Shown in pieces: positions 24,771 through 35,692 of a stretch of DNA of 64,000 nt. Location of the stretch: assembly GCA_025175895.1 (NCBI GenBank), contig CM046008.1, positions 27,421,255 through 27,485,254 on the forward strand, read 5' to 3'. Position numbers and translations under genes: made by a program. Positions within the stretch are counted from its first letter, which is position 1; the number at the start of each line of letters is the position of its first letter. This stretch comes from Wurfbainia villosa. Taxonomy: Eukaryota; Streptophyta; Magnoliopsida; Zingiberales; Zingiberaceae. Below the pieces are notes generated by a model. That model made no database searches and was not told the origin of the DNA. It saw only the letters and a program-made list of their open reading frames with translations.

Positions 24771-25462
24771 GGGCCACATACATCAGTATGTATGAGTCCT
24801 AACAAGTCTGTCACTCTTTCGCCATGTCCACTAAATGGAGTCTTGGTCATCTTGCCTAGAAGACAGGATTCACATGTGTCATATGATTCAAAATCAAATT
24901 AGTTCAGTAATCCATCCTTATGGAGTTGGGATATGCGACTCTCATTTACGTGATCCAGGCGACAATGCCAGAGATATGTTTAATTCAGATCATTAGATTT
25001 GAACAGTTGTATTTATGTTATAGACTGGAGTTTCAAGATCTAGAAGATAGAAACCATTCACAAGGTGTGCACTACAAAAAAACATATCATTTAAATAAAC
25101 GGAACAACACTTGTCCTTTATTACAAATGAAAAATAATTTTTTTGTCTAAACAAGAAACAGAGATAATGTTTTTAGTAAAGGCAGCGACATAACAACAGT
25201 CTTCTAGTTCTAAGATAAGCCCAGCGGACAAAGATAAGGAGTATGTCCCTACAACGATGGAGGCAACTTTTGCTCCATTGCCTACCCGTAGGTCCACTTC
25301 GCCTTTCGTCAATGATCTAGTCTTTCGAAGACCCTGCACATTGGTAATGTGAGAAGCACAATCGATATCTAATACCCAAGAAGACGAGATAGATAAATTG
25401 ACTTCGATAACATATATACCTGAGGCAGAAGTCTCACTTCTCTTCCTTTTCACCTCTTCCAA
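24771..25462 (-). pseudogene. Copia D protease and integrase N-terminal remnant
   Basis: Minus strand: SGIYVIEVNLSISSSWVLDI followed by DCASHITNVQGLRKT (protease region, D-S/C-A-S-H like copia C), VDLRVGNGAKVASI, LELEDCCYVAAFTKNIISVS. A gag-pre-integrase stretch then ends as HTDVCGPF at 24771-24795, the first catalytic Asp region of integrase. An aligned intact copy is at 47560-48450. Sequence between 25150 and 24910 is shifted. Confidence 0.7.
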
Positions 25463-25824
25463 GTATAACTTGCAGTTTCTCTTCCAATGCTCGATCTCAC
25501 TTCAGTCGAAGCATTCCCCTTCCTTAGACATCCTCATTTAGGTTTTAATGCATTTGCCTTGCTTTTGGCTTTGCCTTTGCCTTTGCCTTTGGCTTGGGTC
25601 TTACCCTTACCTTAAAGGCTTCTGCTTGCCTTTGCCTTTGTTAACCATCAAAATGGTAAAAGGCTTTGCTTTCTTAAGATTGAGTTCAACAGTTCGTAAC
25701 ATGCTCAACATCTCAGGTAAAGGTTTGTCAATTTCATTCATATTGTAGTTCATGATAAATTGACTGTAAAACAAAATCAGTGGCCAGCTCTTGGCCCAAT
25801 GAAAATCCCAATCTCTCTAGGTAC

Positions 25825-26252
25825 TCAACGTACCCAATCATCTTGAGTACGTGAGTGCCTACGGAAGTTCATTCTTACATCTTGCATTGAAACAAGGCCT
25901 TTGACACTCTCGTGCCTTGCTTGTCCCTGATATAGTTGTTTCAGATGCTCAACCATACCATAGGCATCCATGTTCTCATGTTGTTTTTGAAGCTCAGAGT
26001 TCATGGTGGCAAGCATAAGACATGACACATCTAGTGTGTCATCTTGATGTTTCTTATAAGCATCCTTGTCAGCACGGGTGGCCGTAGGGGTGGGTGGTTC
26101 GGGAATGGACTGGTCTAGGATGTACAGTTTGCGTTCTTGCTTGATGACTATCCTCAAGTACCTGTACTAGTGTAGGAAATTAGCTCCAGTGAGCTTGTCC
26201 TTATCAAGGACAGATCGCAGAGAGAGTGTGTTTGACGTATTTGACAACATGG
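25825..26252 (-). pseudogene. Copia D gag remnant
   Basis: Starts near 26252 (MLSNTSNTLSLRSVLDKDKL, TGANFLH, stop). It continues as RIVIKQERKLYILDQSIPEP and ATMNSELQKQHENMDAYGMV, then EHLKQLYQGQAR. The last part matches copia C at 47043-47140. Zinc knuckle not evident; the lysine-rich stretch at 25560-25640 corresponds to the K/G-rich linker of copia C near 47430. Confidence 0.75.
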
Positions 26253-27267
26253 TGATCTACAATATAGAAATGCAGAAATGTATTATATTCCAATCATTTA
26301 ATTAGGCCTTTTAACTAAATGATTCTCCCACTGGTCACAAAGTGGGACAAGATCCATATTATACCGCATCTTGAGTTAGCTTTGGCTAATCGCCCAAGAC
26401 TCGTATAAGTTAAGTAGGTAACTTGTACCAATTACATCTAATGTAACTCTTGTATATCTATATGAACAACATTATTTGTTCATTGTGCCTATCGCATGAG
26501 ATATCTTTCTAAATTACCACTCATCTTGAGTTAGCTTTGGCTAATCGCTCAAGATTTGTATAATGTAGGATGTCCCGTATGAGCTATGCGTCTAAGTTCA
26601 TCAATTTAATAGAGAGAGTTTAGTTAAGTCAAACCCAAGGTTTAATAGGCGGACATCACAATTGTCCTGTCGTACTTTACTGAGGTAAATCGAGTCACTT
26701 TGCTTTGGCAAATGCGCTACGATTAAACAAGGTAATAGTAAGTATTAAACTTTGGTAGGCATATAATAAGTGACCTAATTTTTTGACAACTAACTACGCA
26801 TGCATCAAATATGTAAGCATCACATGCATCACATATAAGCATACAGAAATGCGACATGGTTATGGTCCTTTTCCAAGCCAATAAGAAGAGCGAATGGTCA
26901 ACTTAGGAAATAACATTTTCTCTAAGTCTTCCAAGGTCGTCATGTGTTGTTGGCTTCCTTCCTTTGCACCGTCCTCCAGCAGTCTAGAACTATTCTACAT
27001 TGTACATTGCAATTAAAAGAAACCTCGAATTAAATTCGAGGATAATCTAATTTTACAACCAGAAAAATGAAGGTGAAAGGCACGACACACAGGACGTATT
27101 ATGAATTACAACAAACACACACATATCCAATCACATTGGGTTAGGGGCCATAACCATCCAATTATCCAAACACATAACGCTCAAAACAATAATGACAAAA
27201 ATTTATTATGATCCTAAGCATGAAATATCGGCCGTAACGCTACGACGGTCCTGCTATTTTATAGACT

Positions 27268-27500
27268 CATTGAATGAGTCACTTCCCATTCTGTTATCAC
27301 TATGAACTCGAGACCATCCGGTCGATCAGGTCTGTTCGGTACCAACCAACCAGCATAGTCCGATCGGCTCAACCCACTCTGGTAACATTGAATGAGTCGC
27401 TACCCATTCTGTTCACCACTATGAACCCGAGACCATTCGGTCGATCAGGTCCGCTCAACACCTTCCAATCGGCACAGTCCGATCGGCTCAACCAGTCTAA
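27268..27500. repeat. 118-bp tandem duplication in copia D LTR region
   Basis: cattgaatgagtcRctWccc starts at 27268 and again at 27386; both units carry ccggtcgatcaggtc-like text and agtccgatcggctcaacc. Confidence 0.85.
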
Positions 27501-27836
27501 GGATTATTCATACAAATAGTCACATGAGAATATTTATGACACTCATATAACGATCCATGAAACATTCTCATGGTGGGAGATTAAGTAATACTCGACAAGG
27601 AATAGTTAAGAGTAGTGTTCTATATATATATATATATGTCTACAGACTCTCACTATCAATTCAACCAATTGATATACTATAAACCTGAGCCTACTATTCA
27701 AGGACACTATTATATTATTTATATAGCACATATAAGAAATAATATAATAAGCAAACCTTGCCTGTTATTAATGAAATATGATACATATGATCCCTAATCA
27801 TTCATCTCATGATTGACACTAAGGACTGACACAACA

Positions 27837-28200
27837 TCAAGGACTCTAGATGATCTTACAATTTCCTTTCCAATGTCCCTTCTTTAGTGCATGCTGCATT
27901 GCCGATGAACCCTTCAAAATCATCGAGCGAAATAGCAGCTTAGTGATCTCAAACCTTTCAAATCTATCTTGCTCATGAAATCGCTCACGAAGACGAAAGA
28001 CAATTGCATAAGCATCCATATGCTTATGTTGCTTTTGTAGCTCTAGAGACATCGAGGCTTGCATAATGCAACTCGTCATCTTAGAATCAACAACATGTTT
28101 CTGGTTAGCCAACTTTTGGTCACCAAAAGCATTGTCTACAGGATGTTTGGTAAACCCCTTTTCAAGGACAAAACCCAGCTTCTCAAACTTGAGAATTATA
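27837..28200 (-). pseudogene. Copia E gag remnant
   Basis: Minus strand: LEKGFTKHPVDNAFGDQK, ASMSLELQKQHKHMDAYAIV and FRLRERFHEQDRFERFEITK. This is the UBN2-type copia capsid motif (ELQ-QH--MDAY--V--L---F--Q-R-ERFE--K). It ends in KGHWKGNC, half of a zinc knuckle. Stops lie upstream. Confidence 0.7.
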
Positions 28201-29300
28201 CTAAATTATAAAGTCAGTCCAAAAGTTCGACCCAATTAACTTATTGCTATCTAAAATTGACCTTAATTCAATGGAGGTTGACATTCTTTCTCTACCTTAA
28301 AACCTAGACATACAAATAGAGTGTATTAGAGAGATGAATTGATAATGTAAACAATTTACATGAAATTAAGCTCCCACTATTTTATTCGAATTCAAGAGCC
28401 CTAACTTTGAATTCGAGAGATGGTAGGTTTTCTCCTAGTGGGGTGATATGCATGGCTAAGAACAACCATGGCGATGGTCCATCAAATCATTCTTAGTTCT
28501 AGCAGTAGGTATCAACAGTACCAATTGTATAAAAATTATACAACTATCACTTGATGCTATCAACTAATTGAATGTTCACATCTACATTAAGTTGTTAACT
28601 CATTAACAAGTATGCATCATATACATAACACCTAATTGAATCTATGTCCACATTAACCTTGGCAATGGCACAACAAATCAATGGTTTCAGTTAGACCAAC
28701 CCATTAATCCTGAGATCGAAATTAAATGGTCAAACACATCCAATTTTCAAGCCAAGCTTGGAGAGAGTCCTATTATGTTCGAGCACATCTACACGTCGAC
28801 AGTAACCCAACAAGTCCAACAACCCAAACTTGAATCTTGGTCTCTGATCCTTACCATTTAATGGAATATTGATTCTCATTAGCTTGAACATGTAATGTCA
28901 TGCCCAGGCTTGGTGATGGTCCAACAACCCAAAACACGAAAAATAACTCTGGTTCAACCATATTAATGGAAGGTGTTAGTCCTAATATTTACACTAGAGA
29001 TTTCTTTTTTTTTTTTATGTATCATAGGTTGTGTTTCAAAATAGTATATGTCAAAATAGTATATGCTTTTTCTACATGTATGTATCTCATATAATCTAAC
29101 ATGCACTCTAATAATCATAAGCCTAGATCCAATATAGGTACATGATTACTCTAAATGTACAATCTATGTATCTCATACATAATTATACATGCACTCTAAT
29201 AATCATAAACCTAGATCCATTCTAGTTATACACATACATATCATAATATACATGTTATCTAACCCTAGACTAAATGATCCTTGTCAATAAAATAAGCATG
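28201..29300 (-). other. Leader of copia E, no gene seen
   Basis: AT-rich non-coding DNA between PBS and gag. A partial direct repeat (tctcataYataatYtaacatgcactctaataatcata) occurs twice near 29086 and 29170. Confidence 0.45.
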
Positions 29301-29739
29301 GCTCTAGTACCACTTGTTGGTATCGGAGGCATCTATGAGCACTGCCACATAGTGCATCATCACCACAGATCAAAATCTTACGAGATGCACATGCAGTGAA
29401 AAACAAAATTTGCTTGCGTCCCATAGATCTCTTGCTAAGATCACTTGCCTTAACCATAGATCATCACATAATCATAGTAGGGATAGAGTATAAAAACACA
29501 TTACTACGATACTTTTCAACAAAAATTGCACTAAAGCATACTATAAAGACAAAGCAAGAAGTCAAGCCATTACTAAACCTGCTAAAAATGCATGATAAAC
29601 AATGCAAACAATACCAAACTACCTATGCAAGAGATAAATAACTTCGAACAATACTACCAAAGCAAAACATGAAGTAAATATTCTCCTCCCCTGGACATAA
29701 GTTCAAGCATACCTCTAGCATGGCAGTCTTGGAGGGAAA

Positions 29740-31453
29740 TGAGAAAGTCTCGACATCTCAAGCTCGTCAGAGAACCAGGAGCTCAAATGATGGTTCAACA
29801 TATACATGCAGTCGATATGCAAGTTAGTGGACTTGGCAGTTGCTCTATGATCCTCCTCCCGGGCCCACTACTAGCGTGCATCTCTCATGAACTGTTGCAT
29901 CTCTTATTGATATGTGGCCTCATCCTGAAAATACTATTCGGCATGACCATAGAATTGGTCCACCCTCTAGAAATGGCCTCTCAGATTCTGAAACTCTGCT
30001 TGAGTAAAGGTCCTTTGCTCATCCCATCATTGCCCCTGTATTTGCTACTCGGTGTAGATGTCATTGAGGTGCGATCTAAACTCTAAAAAATTGAATGTGG
30101 ACTGACCTGCATCATGCTCAAAAGAAGCTAAAGACTATTGTGCAGGTTTGGGTCATGGAGATGGATGGCTTCTATGACTTGTTGGACTTAAGGGTGCATG
30201 AGGTGAAGGTGGAGAAGGTGGTGCATGGGTGGAGGGACCTTCTTGTGGTTGGGGATTCAACTATCCTATCCAATCGCCAGTTGCGGGGTTTTTGGCGGTG
30301 GTATGATCGAGGCCAAGATGCCTAAAGGGTGTCATGTTTTTCCTTACGAAATAAAAATAATTTCCTTCTCTTACAATCATTTTCATTGCCATACATACCC
30401 CTAAGTCTAAGCTATGGCTCCCTTCTACTCTATCCAATTCCCCACAATCGTACCCCAAGGGATCACAAATATGAGTAAGATTATGTCACTCTTAGGTACA
30501 CTCACCTTAACTAAATGCCGAATAAAATGCGACCCTACGTCCACCAAATTATTACCTTGCAACATGCTCCATAAACACAATAGTTCACTTGCTCTTATCA
30601 CTCCATCACTCTCTCCTCTACCAAAAATAGTACTAGCCATATAATGGTGGATGTATCGAAAAATTAAATTTTGAAGACGAGAAATCTTAGCTCTAGAGGG
30701 ATAAGAGTTATCCCTAGTCAATTCAAACCAAAATGTTCAAGCATTAAAAACATTAGGTGTTCTCTCTCCCCCACAAGGCAATCCGAAATAATAAGTCCCC
30801 ACGGGGATGGCGTGATGGTAAAACAGGGTGTTGCTTGCAGAATGGGCTGAGTTTGATGTCAGATGAGGGGTCTAAAATCCCTCTTGGTTTCAGATGGACC
30901 CCTCCCTGCCTTGCCACCGTGTCAAGGGACTTTGTCCCCCCCCCTTCCCCGCGCGATTTACCTCCCTCTCGCCAATGCCCTGGGACGAGTGGCAGGGGGT
31001 TGCTAGTTGGGCAGATTCCCAACTTTTACAGAAATAATAATTCCATTGGTGAAGGGTCCACTCTTATTCTTTATTAAATAGCCTAAATGTCACCTTCCCT
31101 TCTTCACTATCCCTTCCTGATAAGATCTCAGCATCCACCGAGCTTAAAAATTCTAATACAAACCTAGGGTAGGTTGGGCTCCTAATACCCTTCAACTCTT
31201 CCAAAACTACATTGTGGAATAACCATTGTATATCATTCAAAAGACCTAGGATTTTTAGAAGAGGCTCATCTATGTACCTTGTGGCCAATATTCTATGAGT
31301 AGATAGCATATCAAAATGAATTTTATGTGCATCATCATGAAAGAAGATGCCTAAAGGAGTGTTACCTTGCTCCGAAGCTTGTTGCTTGTCTCTGCCCCTG
31401 GATCTTGGCTTTGAGAAAGATGATGAAGTTGCAGCACGCTTTGTCCTCTTCAT
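29740..31453 (-). pseudogene. Athila-type ORF, copy 2, interrupted by a SINE
   Basis: Starts at 31453: MKRTKRAATSSSFSKPRSRG, then IFFHDDAHKIHFDMLSTHRI, RYIDEPLLKILGLL, RSPTYPRFVLEFLSSVDAEI, VTFRLFNKE. After a stop it reads HQWNYYF, where the SINE lies. It resumes GLPCGGERTPNVFNA, SRAKISRLQNLIFRYIHHYM, ASTIFGRGESDGVIRASELL, then a proline-rich part and a glutamine-rich tail with TFTQAEFQNLRGHF to about 29740. The order and motifs match the conserved protein found beyond pol in Athila-lineage gypsy elements. Multiple stops. Confidence 0.75.
30785..31040 (+). mobile_element. tRNA-derived SINE with 10-bp target duplication
   Basis: A 236-bp insert (30795-31030) is flanked by exact gaaataataa copies (30785-30794 and 31031-31040). 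It splits the Athila ORF, and removing it joins NYYF to GLP in frame. The 5' part has an RNA polymerase III box A-like tggcgtgatgg (30808-30818) and a box B-like gtttgatgtc (30851-30860) at the usual distance. It contains a C10 run near 30930. The 3' end is cccaacttttaca rather than a poly(A) tail. Orientation is set by the boxes. I cannot name the family. Confidence 0.65.
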
Positions 31454-31459
31454 TCTCGC

Positions 31460-32148
31460 TTGTGGAGAGCTTCTTGGCTAAAATTGAGGGTTGAGGATGA
31501 GCTCTTGGAGGTTGGAACAGTGGCACACAGAAGACCTAGGGCTTGAAATCAAAAAGCATGGTGGGTTTGGGGAGAAACACATGGCTCACACCCCTTTATA
31601 GGGATGCAACATGGTCGTGTGAAATTCACATGACCGGTCTATTTCCTGCTATGGCTAGTGCTCGAAAAATTTCCAGAAAAAGCCAAGGTCTTGTGAATTT
31701 CACACGGTCGATAGTGTGTCTCTCTAGAAAATCTTGTTATGACACACGGTCCCATTTTTTTAACATGCCCTGTCGTGTTCCATTCTATCCTTGAAGAACG
31801 ATCGGGTGAAATTCACACGGTCACCCGTGTTCCCTATTGTTGTCTGCTTCGAATTGCTCTTTTCTACTCGGTAGTTTTGTTAAATCCCTAAAAATACATG
31901 AAAATAATGATTAACATAAACTTAAAGCTAAAATAAATAAAATGAAATAAACTTGGGTTGCCACCCAAGAAGTGCTTGTTTAAGGTAATTAGCTGGACCC
32001 CGCTTTCAAATCTTCAACTTGGCGTCGACGGCTCAGTGAAGCTCCACTTGTCCCCATCAAAATTATGACTTTCCTTCTACAATAAATTGGATATCCTGCA
32101 AGAAGAATATCTTGAATATAGGGGATTTCCAAACCTTGATAGATCAAA
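31460..32148 (-). other. Athila post-pol spacer
   Basis: At 31955-31985 the minus strand reads aacaagcacttcttgggtgg followed by caacccaagtttatttc, a phrase that in Athila-type elements follows the end of pol. The stretch 31600-31830 repeats cacacggtcg/cgtgtgaaattcac words several times. Confidence 0.5.
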
Positions 32149-32403
32149 TTACGTTACTTTGTTTTCCACTTCTATAGATATTCTACACTTTTGAACATTG
32201 ATGTTGGCTCCAACAGTTATTAAGAAAGGTCGCCCTAGGATTAACAGGGTTTGAGGTTCTTGACTTGTGCCTAGAAAAACGAAGTCGGTAGCTATCACAA
32301 AATTCTCAATGGTCACTGGGACATTTTCCAAAATTCCAACAGGTTTTCTAATTGTATAATCCGAAAGCCATAATTCCATATCATAGCTTGATACCATTCA
32401 ACT
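32149..32403 (-). pseudogene. Athila protease remnant
   Basis: Minus strand: LSDYTIRKPVGILENVPVTI, ENFVIATDFVFLG and LLILGRPFLITVGANINVQK, the C-terminal half of an Athila-type aspartic protease (ADRS-K-P-G-VEDVLVKV ... LILGRPFLAT-GA-IDV). It starts at a break where a copia LTR fragment abuts (32404). RT, RNase H and integrase that should follow are missing; the spacer begins within 170 bp. Confidence 0.75.
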
Positions 32404-32832
32404 GTTGGTGCAGGGCACCAGACAATCAAATATAGGTTTTGATAATGACAAAGATTCAAAGTTAAGCTATCTTGTTATCTCATATATTATGTTGAGTGTG
32501 TAGGTAATGTATTAAGCTTTGCGAAGGTCGATGACAACAGGAGAATCTCGGGAAGTCCAGAAACCTTAGTAGTCGTATGAATCAGCACCAGGAGAATCTC
32601 GATGGGATGAGAAACCTCAGTGGTCGGTTGACCAAGTCAAAAGATGATAGGAGAACCTCGGGAAGTTGAGGAACCTCGATGGTCGAGTGACTAAAAGCTA
32701 AGCGGCGGTTAGAAGGACCGAAGATAAGGAAGGTAAGAACTTTTTGCGGAGAGGATAGGTCGTGTCCTCAGTATGGGGGCAACCGTAGGCAATGATCCGA
32801 TTAAGACTTCCGGAGGAAGTATGGAGGAAGGT
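32404..32832 (+). mobile_element. Copia LTR fragment (SIRE-like start)
   Basis: Begins TGTTGGTGCAGGGCACCAG and shortly gttttgataatgacaaagat, a 5' LTR opening that resembles SIRE-type copia elements. It carries three degenerate units of 51-60 bp starting aggagaatctcg at about 32539, 32590 and 32649. It ends where gag of G4 begins; no PBS or other terminus. Confidence 0.5.
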
Positions 32833-32834
32833 TA

Positions 32835-34241
32835 ATTACAGAATTAAAGAGACAAGTGCAAGAGCTTCAGCAACAACTTGCTCAATATGACCTCTCTAAA
32901 AATACTAATGATGGCGATCATTCTGAGACGACACCTAAAGAAGAATTCAATCCTTTTTATAAAGAAAATCATAATGAAAGCGAAGACACTGCTCCTCGTC
33001 AAGATGTCCGGAGGAATCACTAGTTTAATCGTGACTTTCATTTTAAGGTGGACATCCCAGAGTTTGAAGGAATGATGCAGCCAGAGGAATTTCTTGACTG
33101 GCTTCACACAGTTGAACACATTTTTGAATATTGGAATGTTCCTGAATAATCAAAAGTAAAACTAATCGCATTAAAGTTAAAGAAGTGTGCCTCTTTATGG
33201 TGGGAGAATCTCAAAAGGCAACGAAGTCGAGAAGGAAGAAGCAAGATCGTGACATGGGAAAAGATGAAGAAGGAGCTTAAGAGAAAATATCTACCTGATA
33301 ATTATAGGCAAGATATTTTCCTTAAATTTCACAATTTCCAGTAGAAAGGGTTGTCCGTTGAAGAGTATACTACATAATTTGATCATCTTTTAATGAAATG
33401 TGATATGATTGAACCAAAAGAGTAGACTATAGCATGATACCTTGTTGGACTCAGGGTTAAGATGGCTAATATTGTGCAGTTACAACCTTATTGGAGTTAC
33501 AATGATGTTTGTAAACTTGCTCTTAATGTCGAAAAACAACAAAAGGAGCCACAGGGGAATAATCCTCGACCTTATATTCAAGGTAGGGTCCCAACACCCG
33601 CCCCTTCAACCCAACCGATGCCCCCTTCAAAGGGAGAAGCGGGATCTAGCTCAAAACGATCCGACTCATCTTGTGTTGGGAATTCTCGCCGGTGTTTCAA
33701 GTGCCAAGGTTATGGCCATATTTCTTTCGAATGTCCAAACCGCCGGATTATCAATTTAGCCGAAGAGGAAAGTGACAATGAGTTGACTGAAAATTTATTT
33801 GAAGCTGGAGAGAAATCACCAGAAAGGGACGAAATTATCTATGCAGATAGTGGGGAATCCTTGATGTTGAAAAAAAGTTTAAATGGACATCCCGCAGAAG
33901 AAAATGATAACTGGCTATGGAAAAATATTTTTCGAACTAGATGCACATCTAATGGCAAGGTGTGTGATGTAATAATTGATGGTGGGAGTTTTGAAAATGT
34001 GGTGTCCACAAAAATGGTGGATAAGTTGAAGCTAAAGACAGAGAATCATCCTCACCCCTATAAACTCTCCTGCCTTCGGAAAGAGAATGAGATAAAGGTA
34101 CACAAACATTGTCTGGTATCATTTTCTATTGGGAACAAATATATTGATGAATTATGGTGCGACGTAGTTCCAATGGATGCTTGTCATTTACTTCTTGGGC
34201 GTCCTTGGCAATATGATAGAAGAACCATCCATGATGGATAG
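32835..34241 (+). pseudogene. Gypsy gag and protease of G4
   Basis: Gag reads through a few stops: QQQLAQYDLSKNTN, VDIPEFEGMMQPEEFLDWLH, WWENLKRQRSREG, KMKKELKRKYLPDNY. The frame is open from 33462 to 34241. It contains a CCHC zinc knuckle CFKCQGYGHISFEC (33693-33734) and an aspartic protease with VIIDGGSFENVVSTKMVDKL (active site DGGS, where D-S/T-G is usual) and CHLLLGRPWQYDRR. The frame is left at the start of an unexplained insert near 34234. Confidence 0.8.
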
Positions 34242-34530
34242 CTCGGAACCCAGGTAGCAAAAGAACAGGTCCTAACTTGGCATTCAAGGAAGAAGGCCAT
34301 TAACAAGTCCAAGGGAACACCTGTGTGAGCATAACCTGCAACCTAAGCTACTTACTTTTATATTACGGAAGGCTAGTTAAAAAAATGTATTTATTTGTTT
34401 CATGAGCAGTTATGCTAGTACCAAGAGCACAGTCTCTTCTTACAAGGACGCCATCAAAACCACTGAGCAGATTGAATCCCCAACCATTGGGTTTGCAAGA
34501 CCAAGTGAAGTTCAAGGGACAACCTCCGGA
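34234..34530 (+). other. Unexplained insert between protease and RT of G4
   Basis: Related elements read RRTIHDG directly into a NTYSFIKDD-like stretch. Here about 290 bp separates RRTIHDG from MYSFIKDDTKIVLGPSKEE. Part of it (34405-34530) follows tttgtttcatgagcag, a plausible splice acceptor. It is open in two frames, one reading ASTKSTVSSYKDAIKTTEQI, ESPTIGFARPSEVQGTTSGI. That looks protein-like but I do not recognise it. It may be a captured exon; no target duplication is obvious. Confidence 0.4.
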
Positions 34531-34945
34531 ATACTTGAATATGTATTCTTTTATCAAAGATGATACAAAGATTGTTTTGGGTCCTTCCAAAGAGGAAATT
34601 AAACCCAAACCCTCACAAGAAAAGGAAAATAATTTGCTCACTCTTTCAGAATGTAGAAGAAGAGAACTAAAGGCAGGAATTCAAGTCTACACTCTTTTGA
34701 TTTTTGAAGAAAATAAGGAAAGTTAAGATTTACCTCATGAAATTTGACCACTTATTGAGGAATTTCGAGACGTCGTTCTAGATGACATTCCATATGGCCT
34801 TCCACCACTACAAGACAACATCATATTGATCTAATGCCTAGAGCTATTTTGCCAAATAAAGCGCCCTACAGAATGAACCCAAGAGAGTATGAGGAATTAC
34901 AAAGACAAGTGGAGTATCTCTTGGATAAAGGATTGGTGAAACATA
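34531..34945 (+). pseudogene. G4 linker and RT start
   Basis: MYSFIKDDTKIVLGPSKEE, then LIEEFRDVVLDDIPYGLPPL, IDLMPRAILPNKAPYRMNPR and EYEELQRQVEYLLDKGLVK, the conserved entry to a Ty3/gypsy reverse transcriptase. It breaks off before the first RT motif. Confidence 0.75.
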
Positions 34946-35513
34946 TTGAGATTTTTTTTCTCAACTCTTCTCTTTGGGGGTTCCTAGAGCGGCGAGTTCT
35001 CTTGACTAGGTATCTCAAGTTCCTTTAGCTATCTTTCAGGTGGTGAGCTACGTTTTTGTTTGTTAACGCATCTGAACTTTGTTCTGGTATCAAAAAATGA
35101 CACCGAAGCATGAACGATCACCATTCTTGAACCAAAAGAATCAAGGCCATTAAAGTTCTTTCTCTCGTAAGCTAAGCTGCCAGCCTTGGAAATAATAAAT
35201 ACTTAGTATAATATTAATTATGGGTAGTTGAAGGTTATTGTAATGATGTTGCTATATATATGTATCTGTAGTTGATACGGGAAAGGAAAAAAAAGAAGGG
35301 ATTTTTCGAAAGAAAGCATATTGAGATTTTTTTCTCAACTCCTCCTCTCTTCGTCTCTTTGGGGTTCCTAGAGCGGCGAGTTCTCTTGACTCTATATCTC
35401 AAGTTCTTTTAGCTATCTTTCGGGTGGTGTTTCTGTATCCTGAAGGAAAGAACTTGGGTGGTAAGCTATGTTTTTGTTTGTTAACACATCTAAATTTTGT
35501 TCCGATATAATAG

Positions 35514-35525
35514 TGGTATCAGAGC
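35514..35525 (+). other. Primer binding site of G4
   Basis: tggtatcagagc, followed by a gag start MAGRHRCGCFGGTQPENERD that runs into the same words as 32835-32905. Confidence 0.8.
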
Positions 35526-35692
35526 TAGGTTCCAGATGCTCATGGCGGGTCGTCATCGTTGTGGTTGTTTTGGTGGCACACAACCAGAAAATGAAAGAGA
35601 TGTGCATGCTATTGAAATTACAGAATTAAGGAGACAAGTACAAGAGCTTTAGCAACAACTAGCTCAATATGACCTCTCTAAAAATACTAATT

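Larger units (their letters stand above)
24771..27836 (-). mobile_element. Copia remnant D (Angela-like), truncated at both ends
   Basis: Minus-strand order from the right: an LTR fragment ending at 27836 (on the minus strand TGTTGTGTCAGTCC), a 118-bp tandem duplication, a leader (about 27170-26260) that tracks the copia C leader, gag, and the start of integrase, which is cut at 24770. The PBS region is missing. Comparison with copia C is clear throughout (cttgggcgattagccaaagc versus its counterparts near 26390 and 26550). Confidence 0.75.
27837..29720 (-). mobile_element. Copia remnant E: LTR, PBS, leader and gag start
   Basis: On the minus strand: an LTR (about 29720-29315, closing CCAACA), PBS tggtactagagc (29312-29301, two changes from iMet), about 1.1 kb leader, then gag cut at 27837 by the LTR end of copia D. 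The left LTR boundary near 29720 is a guess from a TGCTAGAG start. Confidence 0.55.
32833..35692 (+). mobile_element. Rearranged gypsy element G4
   Basis: Contains gag, protease and the start of RT (to about 34945), then jumps at the word catattgagattttt into LTR-type sequence (34945-35075). That LTR segment occurs again at 35313-35513, followed by a PBS (35514-35525) and a second copy of the gag start (35539-35692). So one fragment ends in an LTR middle and a second LTR-PBS-gag fragment follows. Most of pol is lost. Confidence 0.7.
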
